Source: Bacteroidota bacterium (GTDB lineage: Bacteria; Bacteroidota; Rhodothermia; Rhodothermales; UBA10348). Taken from it: a DNA stretch of 60,866 nt. The translations under genes and the position numbers were made by a program. Of the stretch, positions 1 through 8,074 are shown piece by piece; position 1 is the first letter of the stretch, and each line of letters starts with the position of its first letter. A model generated the notes under the pieces. That model was not told the origin of the DNA, searched no databases, and saw nothing but the letters and a program-made list of their open reading frames with translations. The stretch lies in assembly GCA_029262855.1 (NCBI GenBank), contig JAJCYP010000096.1, forward strand, positions 1 through 60,866, in the 5' to 3' direction.

Positions 1-93
1 TTCGCCACGATCCTGCTTGCCATGGCCGCGGTGGCGAGTCAGACTTTCCGGGCGGCATCGACCAATCCTATTGAGAGTCTTCGCTACGAATAA
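1..93 (+). CDS. C-terminal end of a MacB/FtsX-type ABC transporter permease (partial)
   Basis: The window opens inside a reading frame that runs in frame 1 to TAA at 91-93. The visible 30 residues are a hydrophobic stretch followed by the tail ASTNPIESLRYE. This closely resembles the usual C-terminus of two-FtsX-domain ABC permeases, in which a last membrane helix is followed by R-A-x-x-x-[DN]-P-[VI]-x-[SA]-L-R-Y-E. The 5' part lies outside the window. It is the only permease end here on the plus strand and it meets the next gene tail to tail. Family assignment is from the tail motif only. Confidence 0.6.
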   Translation, partial: FATILLAMAAVASQTFRAASTNPIESLRYE

Positions 94-101
94 GGTGCGG
101 C

Positions 102-560
102 TCAGGACCCCTTGTCGAATACAACCCGCCACTGGTTGTCATTCTCAAGTCTCCAAATGGAGTTGAAGCGTCCGACTTCCTCTCCAGTGACCCCACGGAC
201 TGGCCCAGAGCTGAGCGCCAGGCCACCTGACGCCAGGACTTCAACGATGTCGGGTTGCCAAGAGAAGGGGGCGGCAGGTCCATCGAAGTAATGTGCCCAG
301 CCTTCCCGTATTTCGTCCGGCCCTCGCAATCTCGTTTCTCCGCTGAAGAACACCGCCTCCGGAGACAGGAAGGTGACAAATGCATCCAAATCGCGATCAA
401 CCATGGTGGCGGCAAAGGCAATTTCGCGAGCCTCCACGTCCGCTGCCAGTTGATCGCGGTCAACGGTCGCCGGTGAAGAGCACCCGATCAAGGACAGGGT
501 GAGGAGTAGTGGAATGATGGGTCGGCGTCTGAGTAGCCCTCGCTCTGAATAAGATTCCAT
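102..560 (-). CDS. Secreted NTF2-like (DUF4440/SnoaL-type) lipoprotein
   Basis: The 152-aa product begins with basic residues and a hydrophobic stretch ending LSLIGC, a lipobox, so a lipoprotein is predicted. After cleavage comes one NTF2-like alpha/beta domain. An N-terminal helix (AFAATMVDRDLDAF) is followed by F-L-S-P-E-A-V-F-F, a G-x-x-x-I-x-x-x-W helix and terminal strands ending W-R-V-V-F-D-K-G-S, as in DUF4440 proteins. Such proteins are small ligand-binding or isomerase-like proteins, often without a known substrate. Eight bases separate it from the exported VOC gene upstream on the same strand, so the two are probably co-transcribed. No catalytic residues can be assigned. Confidence 0.7.
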   Translation of the reverse strand: MESYSERGLLRRRPIIPLLLTLSLIGCSSPATVDRDQLAADVEAREIAFAATMVDRDLDAFVTFLSPEAVFFSGETRLRGPDEIREGWAHYFDGPAAPFSWQPDIVEVLASGGLALSSGPVRGVTGEEVGRFNSIWRLENDNQWRVVFDKGS

Positions 561-568
561 GGGGCGTG

Positions 569-1048
569 CTACTTCTTCTGCTCCAGAGGGGAGGAGAGTT
601 GAATGATGTTGCCATCGGGGTCGCGAATCTGGAGAATGCGGACTCCGTGCTGATCATAGTCGAGCACACGCGGACGTTCGCCAGTTGCCCGTGCGACCCG
701 ATCAGCGACGGCCTCGACGTCCCTGACCTCGAACCCGACCTTTCGAAAACCCCGCGGGCGCTCCACATCTACGGCGCGATCGTCGCGGATGATCTCAACG
801 AATAGCCGGTCATTCTTCAGGTTTTCGATCTGCCATGATCCGTCATCGGCCTTTGAACCACTCAGCTTGTGAAGCCCAAAGACGCTTCGATACCACTCGA
901 CAGACTTGTCCACATCCTCTACCAAAACGGCAAAGTACTGAGGTGCACCGATTTCGCGGACCCATACATCGGTCGAGTCCTGGGCAATCGCGCCTTGGTA
1001 TGCGAGGCCGGCGAGGACCGCGAGGAAACACTGGCGAAGCGTCATCAT
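569..1048 (-). CDS. Exported VOC (glyoxalase/bleomycin-resistance) family protein
   Basis: This 159-aa protein has a cleavable signal peptide (hydrophobic core around residues 8-20, AIA-QD junction). One vicinal-oxygen-chelate domain follows: Q-Y-F-A-V-L-V-E-D-V-D-K-S-V-E-W-Y at the start and I-R-D-P-D-G-N-I-I-Q-L at the end, both classic VOC signatures. A VOC domain normally pairs two beta-alpha-beta-beta-beta units around a metal; here one chain supplies both. Most VOC proteins are cytoplasmic, so an exported one paired with an exported NTF2-like lipoprotein is slightly unusual. Two adjacent ATG codons (1046-1048, 1043-1045) could serve as the start. Substrate unknown. Confidence 0.75.
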   Translation of the reverse strand: MMTLRQCFLAVLAGLAYQGAIAQDSTDVWVREIGAPQYFAVLVEDVDKSVEWYRSVFGLHKLSGSKADDGSWQIENLKNDRLFVEIIRDDRAVDVERPRGFRKVGFEVRDVEAVADRVARATGERPRVLDYDQHGVRILQIRDPDGNIIQLSSPLEQKK

Positions 1049-1233
1049 GTCGATGGCTATCCCGAAAGGGCCCGTTAGGCTACGAAAAGCGAAGTTAGTG
1101 AACGCAATAACCTATTGGTGCTGCCTCGTATTGATCCCAGGTACTGGTTCTCGCACGAAAGGGCTACAGAACCATCACCTCGCGGGACTCTGGGCGAATG
1201 GCCGCCGGCGAGCGATACCGTCTTCAGTATGTC

Positions 1234-1647
1234 TCAGGCGGCGTCGCCGCTCTCAGTGGGAGCTGGAAGCAAGCGGTTCTGTTTGTATGCCAGTCGACGA
1301 GCGCGCCAGAATGGCACGAAGAGAAGTCCCGTCGTGCTTTCCTCTAGCCACGTGCCCTTCTCTTCACATTCTACAGTCCACTTGGTCGGGGTGGAGCCGT
1401 GATAGACCACGGCCAGCCGACACGCCTCCGAGAGGCCGAACGCGAAGTAGTTGAGGGCATCGTCCTCGAACTCGAAGGATTCATGCCAACCCTCGAAATA
1501 GACCGTGAAAGAGTCGTTGTGTACCCGGAGAGCAACGGGAAATCCCGAGGCGTCTGCCGGAAGAACCGTAATCGAGCCTGGCGACTCGGTGTATTGAACG
1601 GTCGGGTGCTTGGTGAGCTTCTGCTTGATCTGGTAGATGGCGTTCAT
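1234..1647 (-). CDS. Conserved-looking hypothetical protein, 137 aa
   Basis: I do not recognise this protein. The start at 1647 (MNAIYQIKQKL) is preferred over an in-frame start at 1716 because the longer form would overlap the 3' end of the OmdA gene. The protein is soluble and acidic in the middle, rich in aromatic residues (YFEGWHESFEFED), with a basic tail. No signal peptide or membrane segment is visible. It follows the OmdA-domain gene by 13 bases on the same strand. The first six codons have a counterpart next to the OmdA relic at 34867-34972, so the two genes travelled as one block. Confidence 0.55.
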   Translation of the reverse strand: MNAIYQIKQKLTKHPTVQYTESPGSITVLPADASGFPVALRVHNDSFTVYFEGWHESFEFEDDALNYFAFGLSEACRLAVVYHGSTPTKWTVECEEKGTWLEESTTGLLFVPFWRARRLAYKQNRLLPAPTESGDAA

Positions 1648-1660
1648 CGTGGCTGCAATC

Positions 1661-2122
1661 TTAGCCCGCCGCTTTCGGCGCGCACAAGGCTTTGCTGTAG
1701 ACCCCTGACTGATCAAAGCAGCACACCCGCTTCTTTCCCGACCCGAGCTTATCGATGGCGTCGCTAATTCGCTTATCCCGAATCCTGGCCTGATTGGCCG
1801 AAACTATCCAGTGTATCCAGTCCACACGTGCGATGGTCGTGGTGTCGTTCCATACCTCAAAAGCCTCGGGGTTGGCCGACAGTGCTTCCTGGAAATCCGT
1901 TGGAACCTCAGGCTCAGGCTCTTCATCCACGGGCCGTATTTCGAGACTTACCAGGTCGCCAACATCCGCGCCAGCAGCAGCCTGGAGTTCCTGACTTACC
2001 CGAAGCCAGTGACTCTTCTGGGCTGTGCCCTTCTCCCTGCCGAGGATAGTAAAGCCGATCAAGAGCCCCGCGGTACCCGCGAGGACGTGAATTGCAAGAT
2101 TGGCTAGATGCTGGGGCGACAT
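1661..2122 (-). CDS. OmdA (YdeI/OmpD-associated) domain protein with N-terminal membrane anchor
   Basis: Residues 8-27 form one hydrophobic segment, followed by an acidic linker rich in E and P. The C-terminal half matches the OmdA domain family: V-P-x-D-F-x-x-A-L-x-x-N-P-E-A, then IARVDWIHWI, then R-x-K-R-I-x-x-A-I-x-K-L-x-x-G-K-K-R-V-C-C-F. The family is annotated as bacteriocin protection and its biochemistry is poorly known. The N-terminal transmembrane anchor differs from the usual soluble DUF1905-OmdA layout. The gene lies 19 bases downstream of the 788-aa permease gene. A damaged copy of its 3' end sits downstream of the second permease near 34.9 kb. Confidence 0.65.
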   Translation of the reverse strand: MSPQHLANLAIHVLAGTAGLLIGFTILGREKGTAQKSHWLRVSQELQAAAGADVGDLVSLEIRPVDEEPEPEVPTDFQEALSANPEAFEVWNDTTTIARVDWIHWIVSANQARIRDKRISDAIDKLGSGKKRVCCFDQSGVYSKALCAPKAAG

Positions 2123-2141
2123 GCGGTTTGAGATGCGGGCC

Positions 2142-4508
2142 CTACTCGGCCCTCAAGGAACGCACAGGATCGAGGAGCGCGCAGCGAATGGATTGGTAGC
2201 TGATAGTCGCCCACGCGATGACTACCGTGAGTACAAAGGCCACGGCAAGAACCCCGACTCCGAGATCAACTCGGTATGCGAAGTTGCCCAGCCACTTATC
2301 CATGGCGAGGTAGGCGATAGGTGCGGCAATCAGGAATGCAATGGCAACGAGTACCAGGAACTCGCGAGAGAGGAGGGTTGCCACGCCCGGCACCGACGCG
2401 CCCAAGACCTTCCGGATGCCGATCTCTTTCGATCGCTGCTCGGCGGTGAACGAGGCCAGCCCAAACAGTCCGAGGCATGCGATGAACAGCGCGACCGCAG
2501 CGAACGCGTTCGCAAGCGTGCCGAGGACCGCCTCACTGCGATAGGATTCCTCGTACTCCTGGTCCATGAACCGGACGTTCAAGAGGTATTCCGGGTTGAA
2601 TTGACGGTAGAGGGTCTCGAGGCCAGCGAGTGCCTGTTGTGTCCGTCCGCCAGCAGTGCGGACAAAGAGGAGGTTGGCCCGGCGGGGTCGCAGCCGCAAA
2701 ATCACAGGGCGAATCGGTTGATACATCGATCCCATGTGGAAGTCCTGCATCACGCCGATGATCGTACCCGAAACGCCCGAAAAGGCGATCTCCTGATCAA
2801 GCGGGTCGTCCATCCCCATGGCCTCGGCCGCTCGCAAATTGATCAGGTAGTTGGTCGAGTCGCTGCCGAATGCTTCTGAGAAGGCACGACCCTGCGCGAG
2901 TTTGATGCCCATGGTCTCAACAAAATCGTAGCCTACAGCAGCGTCCCAGAACAATGTGTTTTCGTCAGGGGCCTTGCCCGCCCAGTCGACCCCGATGGTG
3001 TTTTGCCCGAGCTGAAGGGGGTTGTTGTTGGCGCTTGTGACGCCGAGGACGCCGTCTACCTTAAGTAGCTCCCGCTTGAAGGTATCGTACTGGTCACGAA
3101 TTCCGCCTTCGAGTCGCATCAAGGCCACGTTTTCCTTATCCACTCCCAGGTCTTTCGATCGGATGTAGTTGAGCTGGCGATACACGGTCAGCGTGCCCAC
3201 GATGAGAATGATCGACATCGAAAATTGCGCTATCACAAGTGCCTTGCGCATGCCGGAGCCGCGTCCGGACGCTGTGGTGCGAAGTCCGAAGACTGAGGTC
3301 ACCGAGAAGCCAGAGAGGTAGATGGCGGGATACGTACCAGCCACTAGGCCGGTCAGTACCGCAACCGCAGCAAAGAGCAACCAGAGCGTCGCCCCCAGGC
3401 TGTTGAGGGTGACCCCCTTTTGGGTCAACGTGTTGAACGAAGGCAGGAGGAGCGCCATCAGGCCAATCGCAAGAAAAAACGCGATCACCGCCTTCAGCAG
3501 CGACTCTCCCATGAACTGAGTGGCCAACGAGGCGCGCGTAGCACCCGCCGTCTTGCGCACGCCGATCTCCCGCGCTCGCTGGGCACTTCGAGCGGTTGCC
3601 AGGTTCATGAAATTGATGCTCGCGATAAGTAGAATCAGGAACGCCACCAAGCTGAATGCGCGCACGTATTCAATCCGACCTCCAATCTGGACTCCGTTCT
3701 CGAAGTCGCCGTACAGATAGGACCTCGTGAGCGGGTAGAGAAAGGCATCGGACTCGTAGGAATCGTGGTGCTGGTCAATGATGTCCTTGAACTTCGCGTT
3801 GAAGGCTCCGACGTCGGCTCCGGGATGCAGCTTGGCCCAGAGGCTCAGACCGTTGTTGTCCCAAGCCTCGACCCAGTCGTTCCGGCGGATATACTCTTCG
3901 ATCGGTATGACGAAGTTGAACGTGAGGGAGGAGGTCGACGGCGGGTCTTCGGCGACGCCAGTCACCGTCAGGTCAACTCGGTTGTTGACGCGGACTCGCT
4001 GCCCGAGGATGTCAGAGCGTGTTCGCCAATCCCTTCCGAAAAACCGCTGAGCCGTCGTCGCTGTTAGGACGATGGACTCCGGTACGTCAAGGGCAGTCTC
4101 GGCGTCGCCTACCGCCAGCGGGAAGGAAAAGAGTTGGAAAAAATCGCGTCCGGCCCAGCGGCCGTTAATCCGCATCTTTTCGTTCTCGTGTCTCAGCAAC
4201 ATCCAACTGTCCCAGCTGAGGAGAACGGTGCGCTCGACCTCTGGGTAGCCGTCGCGCATGGCCTGTGCCAGCGGTTTCGGCATGGCGTCGGTCGTGCCTC
4301 GCGTCCCGCCGAACGTCGAGTGACGCATTACCGAATAGATCCGGTCGGCGTTCTCGTGGAAGTCGTCTGTGCTGACCTCGTCCTGGATCCAGATGACAAT
4401 GACGAACGCGCACGCAAGGCCAACTGCTAGCCCCAGAATGTTCAGGGCCGCGTAGCCCTTGTGGCGCCACATGTTGCGAAATGCGACACGGAAGAAGTTG
4501 CGGAGCAT
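2142..4508 (-). CDS. Two-FtsX-domain ABC transporter permease, MacB-like (copy 1)
   Basis: The 788-aa protein has about eight membrane segments. One lies near residues 20-42 (GYAALNILGLAVGLACAFVI). A large periplasmic MacB_PCD-like domain follows, with the F-H-E-N-A-D-R-I-Y motif. A first FtsX core comes next with A-R-S-A-Q-R-A-R-E-I-G-V-R-K-T-x-G-A, then a second periplasmic domain and a second FtsX core with E-Q-R-S-K-E-I-G-I-R-K-V-L-G-A. It ends DPVRSLRAE. Such permeases work with a MacB/LolD-type ATPase in lipoprotein or peptide export or cell-envelope stress responses; no ATPase gene is adjacent. The protein at 35516-37882 has identical length and very high identity. It is followed by the OmdA gene and preceded, after 148 bases, by the 3' end of the eCIS operon. 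Confidence 0.85.
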   Translation of the reverse strand: MLRNFFRVAFRNMWRHKGYAALNILGLAVGLACAFVIVIWIQDEVSTDDFHENADRIYSVMRHSTFGGTRGTTDAMPKPLAQAMRDGYPEVERTVLLSWDSWMLLRHENEKMRINGRWAGRDFFQLFSFPLAVGDAETALDVPESIVLTATTAQRFFGRDWRTRSDILGQRVRVNNRVDLTVTGVAEDPPSTSSLTFNFVIPIEEYIRRNDWVEAWDNNGLSLWAKLHPGADVGAFNAKFKDIIDQHHDSYESDAFLYPLTRSYLYGDFENGVQIGGRIEYVRAFSLVAFLILLIASINFMNLATARSAQRAREIGVRKTAGATRASLATQFMGESLLKAVIAFFLAIGLMALLLPSFNTLTQKGVTLNSLGATLWLLFAAVAVLTGLVAGTYPAIYLSGFSVTSVFGLRTTASGRGSGMRKALVIAQFSMSIILIVGTLTVYRQLNYIRSKDLGVDKENVALMRLEGGIRDQYDTFKRELLKVDGVLGVTSANNNPLQLGQNTIGVDWAGKAPDENTLFWDAAVGYDFVETMGIKLAQGRAFSEAFGSDSTNYLINLRAAEAMGMDDPLDQEIAFSGVSGTIIGVMQDFHMGSMYQPIRPVILRLRPRRANLLFVRTAGGRTQQALAGLETLYRQFNPEYLLNVRFMDQEYEESYRSEAVLGTLANAFAAVALFIACLGLFGLASFTAEQRSKEIGIRKVLGASVPGVATLLSREFLVLVAIAFLIAAPIAYLAMDKWLGNFAYRVDLGVGVLAVAFVLTVVIAWATISYQSIRCALLDPVRSLRAE

Positions 4509-4656
4509 CTTAGTCCTGACTCACCTAAATGCTTAATCCGCCGGAGCCATCGGACGGACAACGATACCTGACTCACAAATGAAATCCCTTGGCTGCTCTG
4601 GGTGCTTCTGAGGCCGTGACCGGCCCCGCCGCGAGGATCGGAGGGCTGGATTCCGA

Positions 4657-7600
4657 TTACCTCCCAGCCAGCATAATCACAAGACCGACGTTTGCAGCTT
4701 CGGCCACTGTTGTCCGCGTCAGGCTTCGGACTACGGTCTCCGGTGCGGCAATACTGCCCATGCATGTGGCGGTTTCGGCGACAATGTGGCCCAGGGATTT
4801 GGCGGGCGATTTCTCCAGAAAGTGCGTAGAACTCAGGGAGAGGCGGCGGGCGATAAGGCAGTTTCCGTTTCTGCCGACGACGTTATCCGAAAAATGAGCA
4901 CTCGCCCAGGTCGAGAGGGCACCCTTGCTACTCTCGATGATCTGGCGGACTTCACCAGCGGACTCTTTACCCGCCCCTATCTGGGCAACCTTGTTTCCGC
5001 GGAATTGAATCGAGCCAATGGAGGTCTTGAAACTCACGTTATCGAACAGCCCTGCCAGCGCCGCTATTTCACGATCGGTGAGAGGCTTTGCTTCGGGCTC
5101 GCCCCCGAGGTAGACAGCGCCATCTATGCGATTGTCGACTACAGACACGGTTCCGTAGTCGGAAATGGCCAGCGCATTTCCTGCCGCCCTGGCTGAATCC
5201 TCCAAAGCACGCAGACTGTTGAGAGCGCCGACCAGCGGCCTCGCCGTGACTTTCTCACGGGCCAGCAACTTGACCAGGCCTGAATAGGCGCTTCTTTCGG
5301 CGGCCTTCCGGGGCTTCCCCGCGCCCGTCGTGGAAGTCTCTATCTCCCGTGACAACCGTGCGCGATCACCGGGGGATAGCCCGGCAAGGAGTTTAGCGAC
5401 CCGACCAACTGGAGCCGAAAGTAGTCCAACATTGGCCAGCGCCGATACTTCTGACCGATTGCGTGCCTCGTCCAGGACAACCGAGGGAAGAGATGAGACT
5501 GGACCGCGATGCATTCCAATGTCATTCTCAAACAGGATGAATCGGGAGGCTCCACCAACGTGGAGGAGCGCGGTTTCTGACTCCGCCACATGCCCTCGAA
5601 TCCGACACTTCGAAATCTCGACATCCTGACACTGGTGGAAACTGATACTTGCTTCCGTGACCTGAATGGAGATATCTCGAACTACGACGCCATCGAGGTT
5701 CTCAAATCGCAGCGGTGCCTTAACCACAAGGATGGAAGAGTGCCCACAGCCGGCAATTGTAAAATTCTTCGTTCTGGCCACGACAAGCTGCTTCGCTATT
5801 ACATGCTGGCCAGGAAGCAGGCGCAGGGAGACCTGTTCGCGTTCCTTCAGGTGCTCCAGAGCGTTGGCAACGCTGTCGTAGTCCCCGGCGGGGCCCACCG
5901 TTGCATGACAGTCCACCCTGTCACGCTGGCGACAAAGGTGATCGAGTGCCGCTTGAACGGTCGTCCGTCCTGTCAAGCCATGGCACTTACTCGCATCATA
6001 TGAAACCTGCCCGGCGGTGCTCAGGGTGGCATTGAAAATTATGGGTCCGGAGACCGGAGCGCGGTTCGCGTCCAGGAGATGAGCCGTAACCTGCTGCGAC
6101 GGGTGTCTCGCGTCGAGGTGAAAGTCACAGTGAGCAAGTCCATTGGAATCGGTGTCGACCTCAATCTGACTCAATGGATCCGAATTGGTAGACTGGGCCA
6201 CCTTGCCCTCACCACCGGTGACCACAAAGCGGACCTTCGATGTGGACCGAGCAGCCCCGAGACACCTCGGTGCGGCAACTCGGACGATCAATGGTCGAGG
6301 CAATTCGAACAGCCGGGCTTCCCGATTTACCGGGTCGTATGGCATCACCTCCTGTCCATCACCGCTGACATAGAACATGCGAGGGACGGTTGAAAGTGCC
6401 GGCCAGAGACAGCGGCAGTCCTTCTCCAATGTCACCGCGTAGGCCGCTGGCTCTCCATCCTTCGGGGGAGTGACTTTCGAAATCGGCAACGAACCCCGGC
6501 GCACCTCATCTCTTGAGGGGCGGGCGAGGCCGTCTTCGGCGCCTGCTTCTGCTTCGGCGGAGACGGTGATTATCCCCAGGCGGCAGTATTCATGTCGGAT
6601 GCCAGTGAGTTCCAGGAACGCCGGCGATCCCGCGGAACTGGGCCAATCAATCTTGCCTGATTCAGCGTCAGGCGAAGCGGTGCGGGCCGGAATCTGCCAA
6701 TAGTCGCCGGTGCGGAATTCCCGTACCGGAGCCGTGCCGTTCGGTTCAAAGCCAATGACCACCCCAGACTCCAAACCCAACCATCCTTGCGAACCGGCTG
6801 TAACACAGGTAACCGCGCCGATGCCCTCCCATCGCCTAAGCTTGGTATGCTCACCAAGAACGCCGTCCGGCAGAAGCCTCTCGTCTAGTTTAGCGCTCAA
6901 CATGACGAAGCCTCCGGCGTCCGGATCGATCACCTGCGCGATCTGGCCTGGTTGGCCTTCCAACTCAAGCGCATCGTTGCTCAGTTCAACCCAATCGCCC
7001 GCGTGCAAGCCGAGGTTTTCGTCTGGTGCCGAACCGGTCAATTCAACGTAGTCCTCCGATCCAGGCTTGAAACGTTGGATGCCAAAGGCCACAGAGCCAT
7101 TCTCGCGCGACCACTTCCAGGTAGCATCGACCGGCCGGACGCGCAGAGGGCCCGTCAGGGAGGGTGCGAAATTCAGGGAATAGGTTGTTCCGTTGACTGC
7201 CGTCACCCAGGCCAAAACACGCTCTTTGACCGCTTCACCATCAGAGCTGGTCTCGACAGAAAACAGCTCGACGACCTGGCCGACGACGAATTTGGCGCCT
7301 GCCTTCTTGAGTTGATTCCCCTTGAGTGACACAGCCTTGCCATCCGTCGACTGGCAAACGCCGACTGGCTTACCCGAATTGTGTATCTCAACACGGTAGT
7401 GTTGGTTTTCAAGCCCACGGTAGCCTGCCGTCGCGGGCACTAAGCATGGGTCGCTTTCTGTGGTCGGAGTCTCGGTTTTTGCTGCCAGCCTCGGCAAATT
7501 GTCGCGCTGCAGCACGTCGAATTCGGAGGAAGAGCGGGCACACGGCGCGGCGGCGTCCTCATCCGTGATGGGAACGGCACGCACCTGCCAAACGGTCTTG

Positions 7601-8034
7601 ACCCGCGTGGAAGTATCTGGACCGCCGAGTGCCGATTCTCGAATGCCTTCGTCGTCCAGCATCGTCAAATGCCGTCTCCAAGCGTCGAGAAATACCAAAT
7701 ACGTGCCTGCGTCCAGCGGCGGCACATCCCTTCGGTCGGGTTGATTTCGATAGGATATTTCGGACTCAGCCTCGCACTGGATCCCGTTCACATAGTAACG
7801 GCCGGAGGATAGGCGGAAGTCGCCCGAAGACCCAGCTGTGATCTCAAACGCCGCATTCTCTGCAGGCCCGCCACACTCACCGACCAGATCGGCCGTGGTG
7901 GTTTCGTCGCGCCGTGCGTCGATGGCATTCTGCTCGTTTGAGTCCGCGTCAAGCTGAACGCGCCCCTGCTGCATGAGCACTCGCGTGTAATGCCGGCTGG
8001 GATCGAACGTGTCGCGGGTAAAGTCGCCTTTCAT
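4657..8034 (-). CDS. eCIS DUF6519-type protein with right-handed beta-helix (candidate fibre/spike decoration)
   Basis: The start at 8034 (MKGDFTRDTFDP) gives 1125 aa; longer in-frame starts would run into the next gene. The N-terminal half begins MKGDFTRDTFDPSRHY and L-M-Q-Q-G-R-V-Q-L-D-A-D-x-N-E-Q, which is characteristic of the DUF6519 proteins found in contractile-injection loci. The middle contains beta-rich and Ig-like segments. From about residue 640 the chain turns into an irregular beta-helix of the pectate-lyase kind, with short repeats such as FTIAGCGHSSILV and DVEISKCRI. The C-terminal 200 residues are less regular. It is the last gene of the operon. A role in fibre, spike or baseplate decoration is inferred from fold and position; no enzyme motif is certain. 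Confidence 0.7.
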   Translation of the reverse strand: MKGDFTRDTFDPSRHYTRVLMQQGRVQLDADSNEQNAIDARRDETTTADLVGECGGPAENAAFEITAGSSGDFRLSSGRYYVNGIQCEAESEISYRNQPDRRDVPPLDAGTYLVFLDAWRRHLTMLDDEGIRESALGGPDTSTRVKTVWQVRAVPITDEDAAAPCARSSSEFDVLQRDNLPRLAAKTETPTTESDPCLVPATAGYRGLENQHYRVEIHNSGKPVGVCQSTDGKAVSLKGNQLKKAGAKFVVGQVVELFSVETSSDGEAVKERVLAWVTAVNGTTYSLNFAPSLTGPLRVRPVDATWKWSRENGSVAFGIQRFKPGSEDYVELTGSAPDENLGLHAGDWVELSNDALELEGQPGQIAQVIDPDAGGFVMLSAKLDERLLPDGVLGEHTKLRRWEGIGAVTCVTAGSQGWLGLESGVVIGFEPNGTAPVREFRTGDYWQIPARTASPDAESGKIDWPSSAGSPAFLELTGIRHEYCRLGIITVSAEAEAGAEDGLARPSRDEVRRGSLPISKVTPPKDGEPAAYAVTLEKDCRCLWPALSTVPRMFYVSGDGQEVMPYDPVNREARLFELPRPLIVRVAAPRCLGAARSTSKVRFVVTGGEGKVAQSTNSDPLSQIEVDTDSNGLAHCDFHLDARHPSQQVTAHLLDANRAPVSGPIIFNATLSTAGQVSYDASKCHGLTGRTTVQAALDHLCRQRDRVDCHATVGPAGDYDSVANALEHLKEREQVSLRLLPGQHVIAKQLVVARTKNFTIAGCGHSSILVVKAPLRFENLDGVVVRDISIQVTEASISFHQCQDVEISKCRIRGHVAESETALLHVGGASRFILFENDIGMHRGPVSSLPSVVLDEARNRSEVSALANVGLLSAPVGRVAKLLAGLSPGDRARLSREIETSTTGAGKPRKAAERSAYSGLVKLLAREKVTARPLVGALNSLRALEDSARAAGNALAISDYGTVSVVDNRIDGAVYLGGEPEAKPLTDREIAALAGLFDNVSFKTSIGSIQFRGNKVAQIGAGKESAGEVRQIIESSKGALSTWASAHFSDNVVGRNGNCLIARRLSLSSTHFLEKSPAKSLGHIVAETATCMGSIAAPETVVRSLTRTTVAEAANVGLVIMLAGR

Positions 8035-8074
8035 GGAATTCCCTGGCTGATGCAGTAGCGTGTATTTCCGAGAG

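Noticed and set aside
1049-1233. Integron attC site suggested by GTTAGGC at 1074-1080 and short accessory genes
   Set aside because: No matching RYYYAAC partner at the right spacing and no integrase; the first four genes are not arranged as cassettes with repeated sites.
2100-2879. Plus-strand frame opposite permease copy 1
   Set aside because: Shadow of the minus-strand permease; translation lacks family features.
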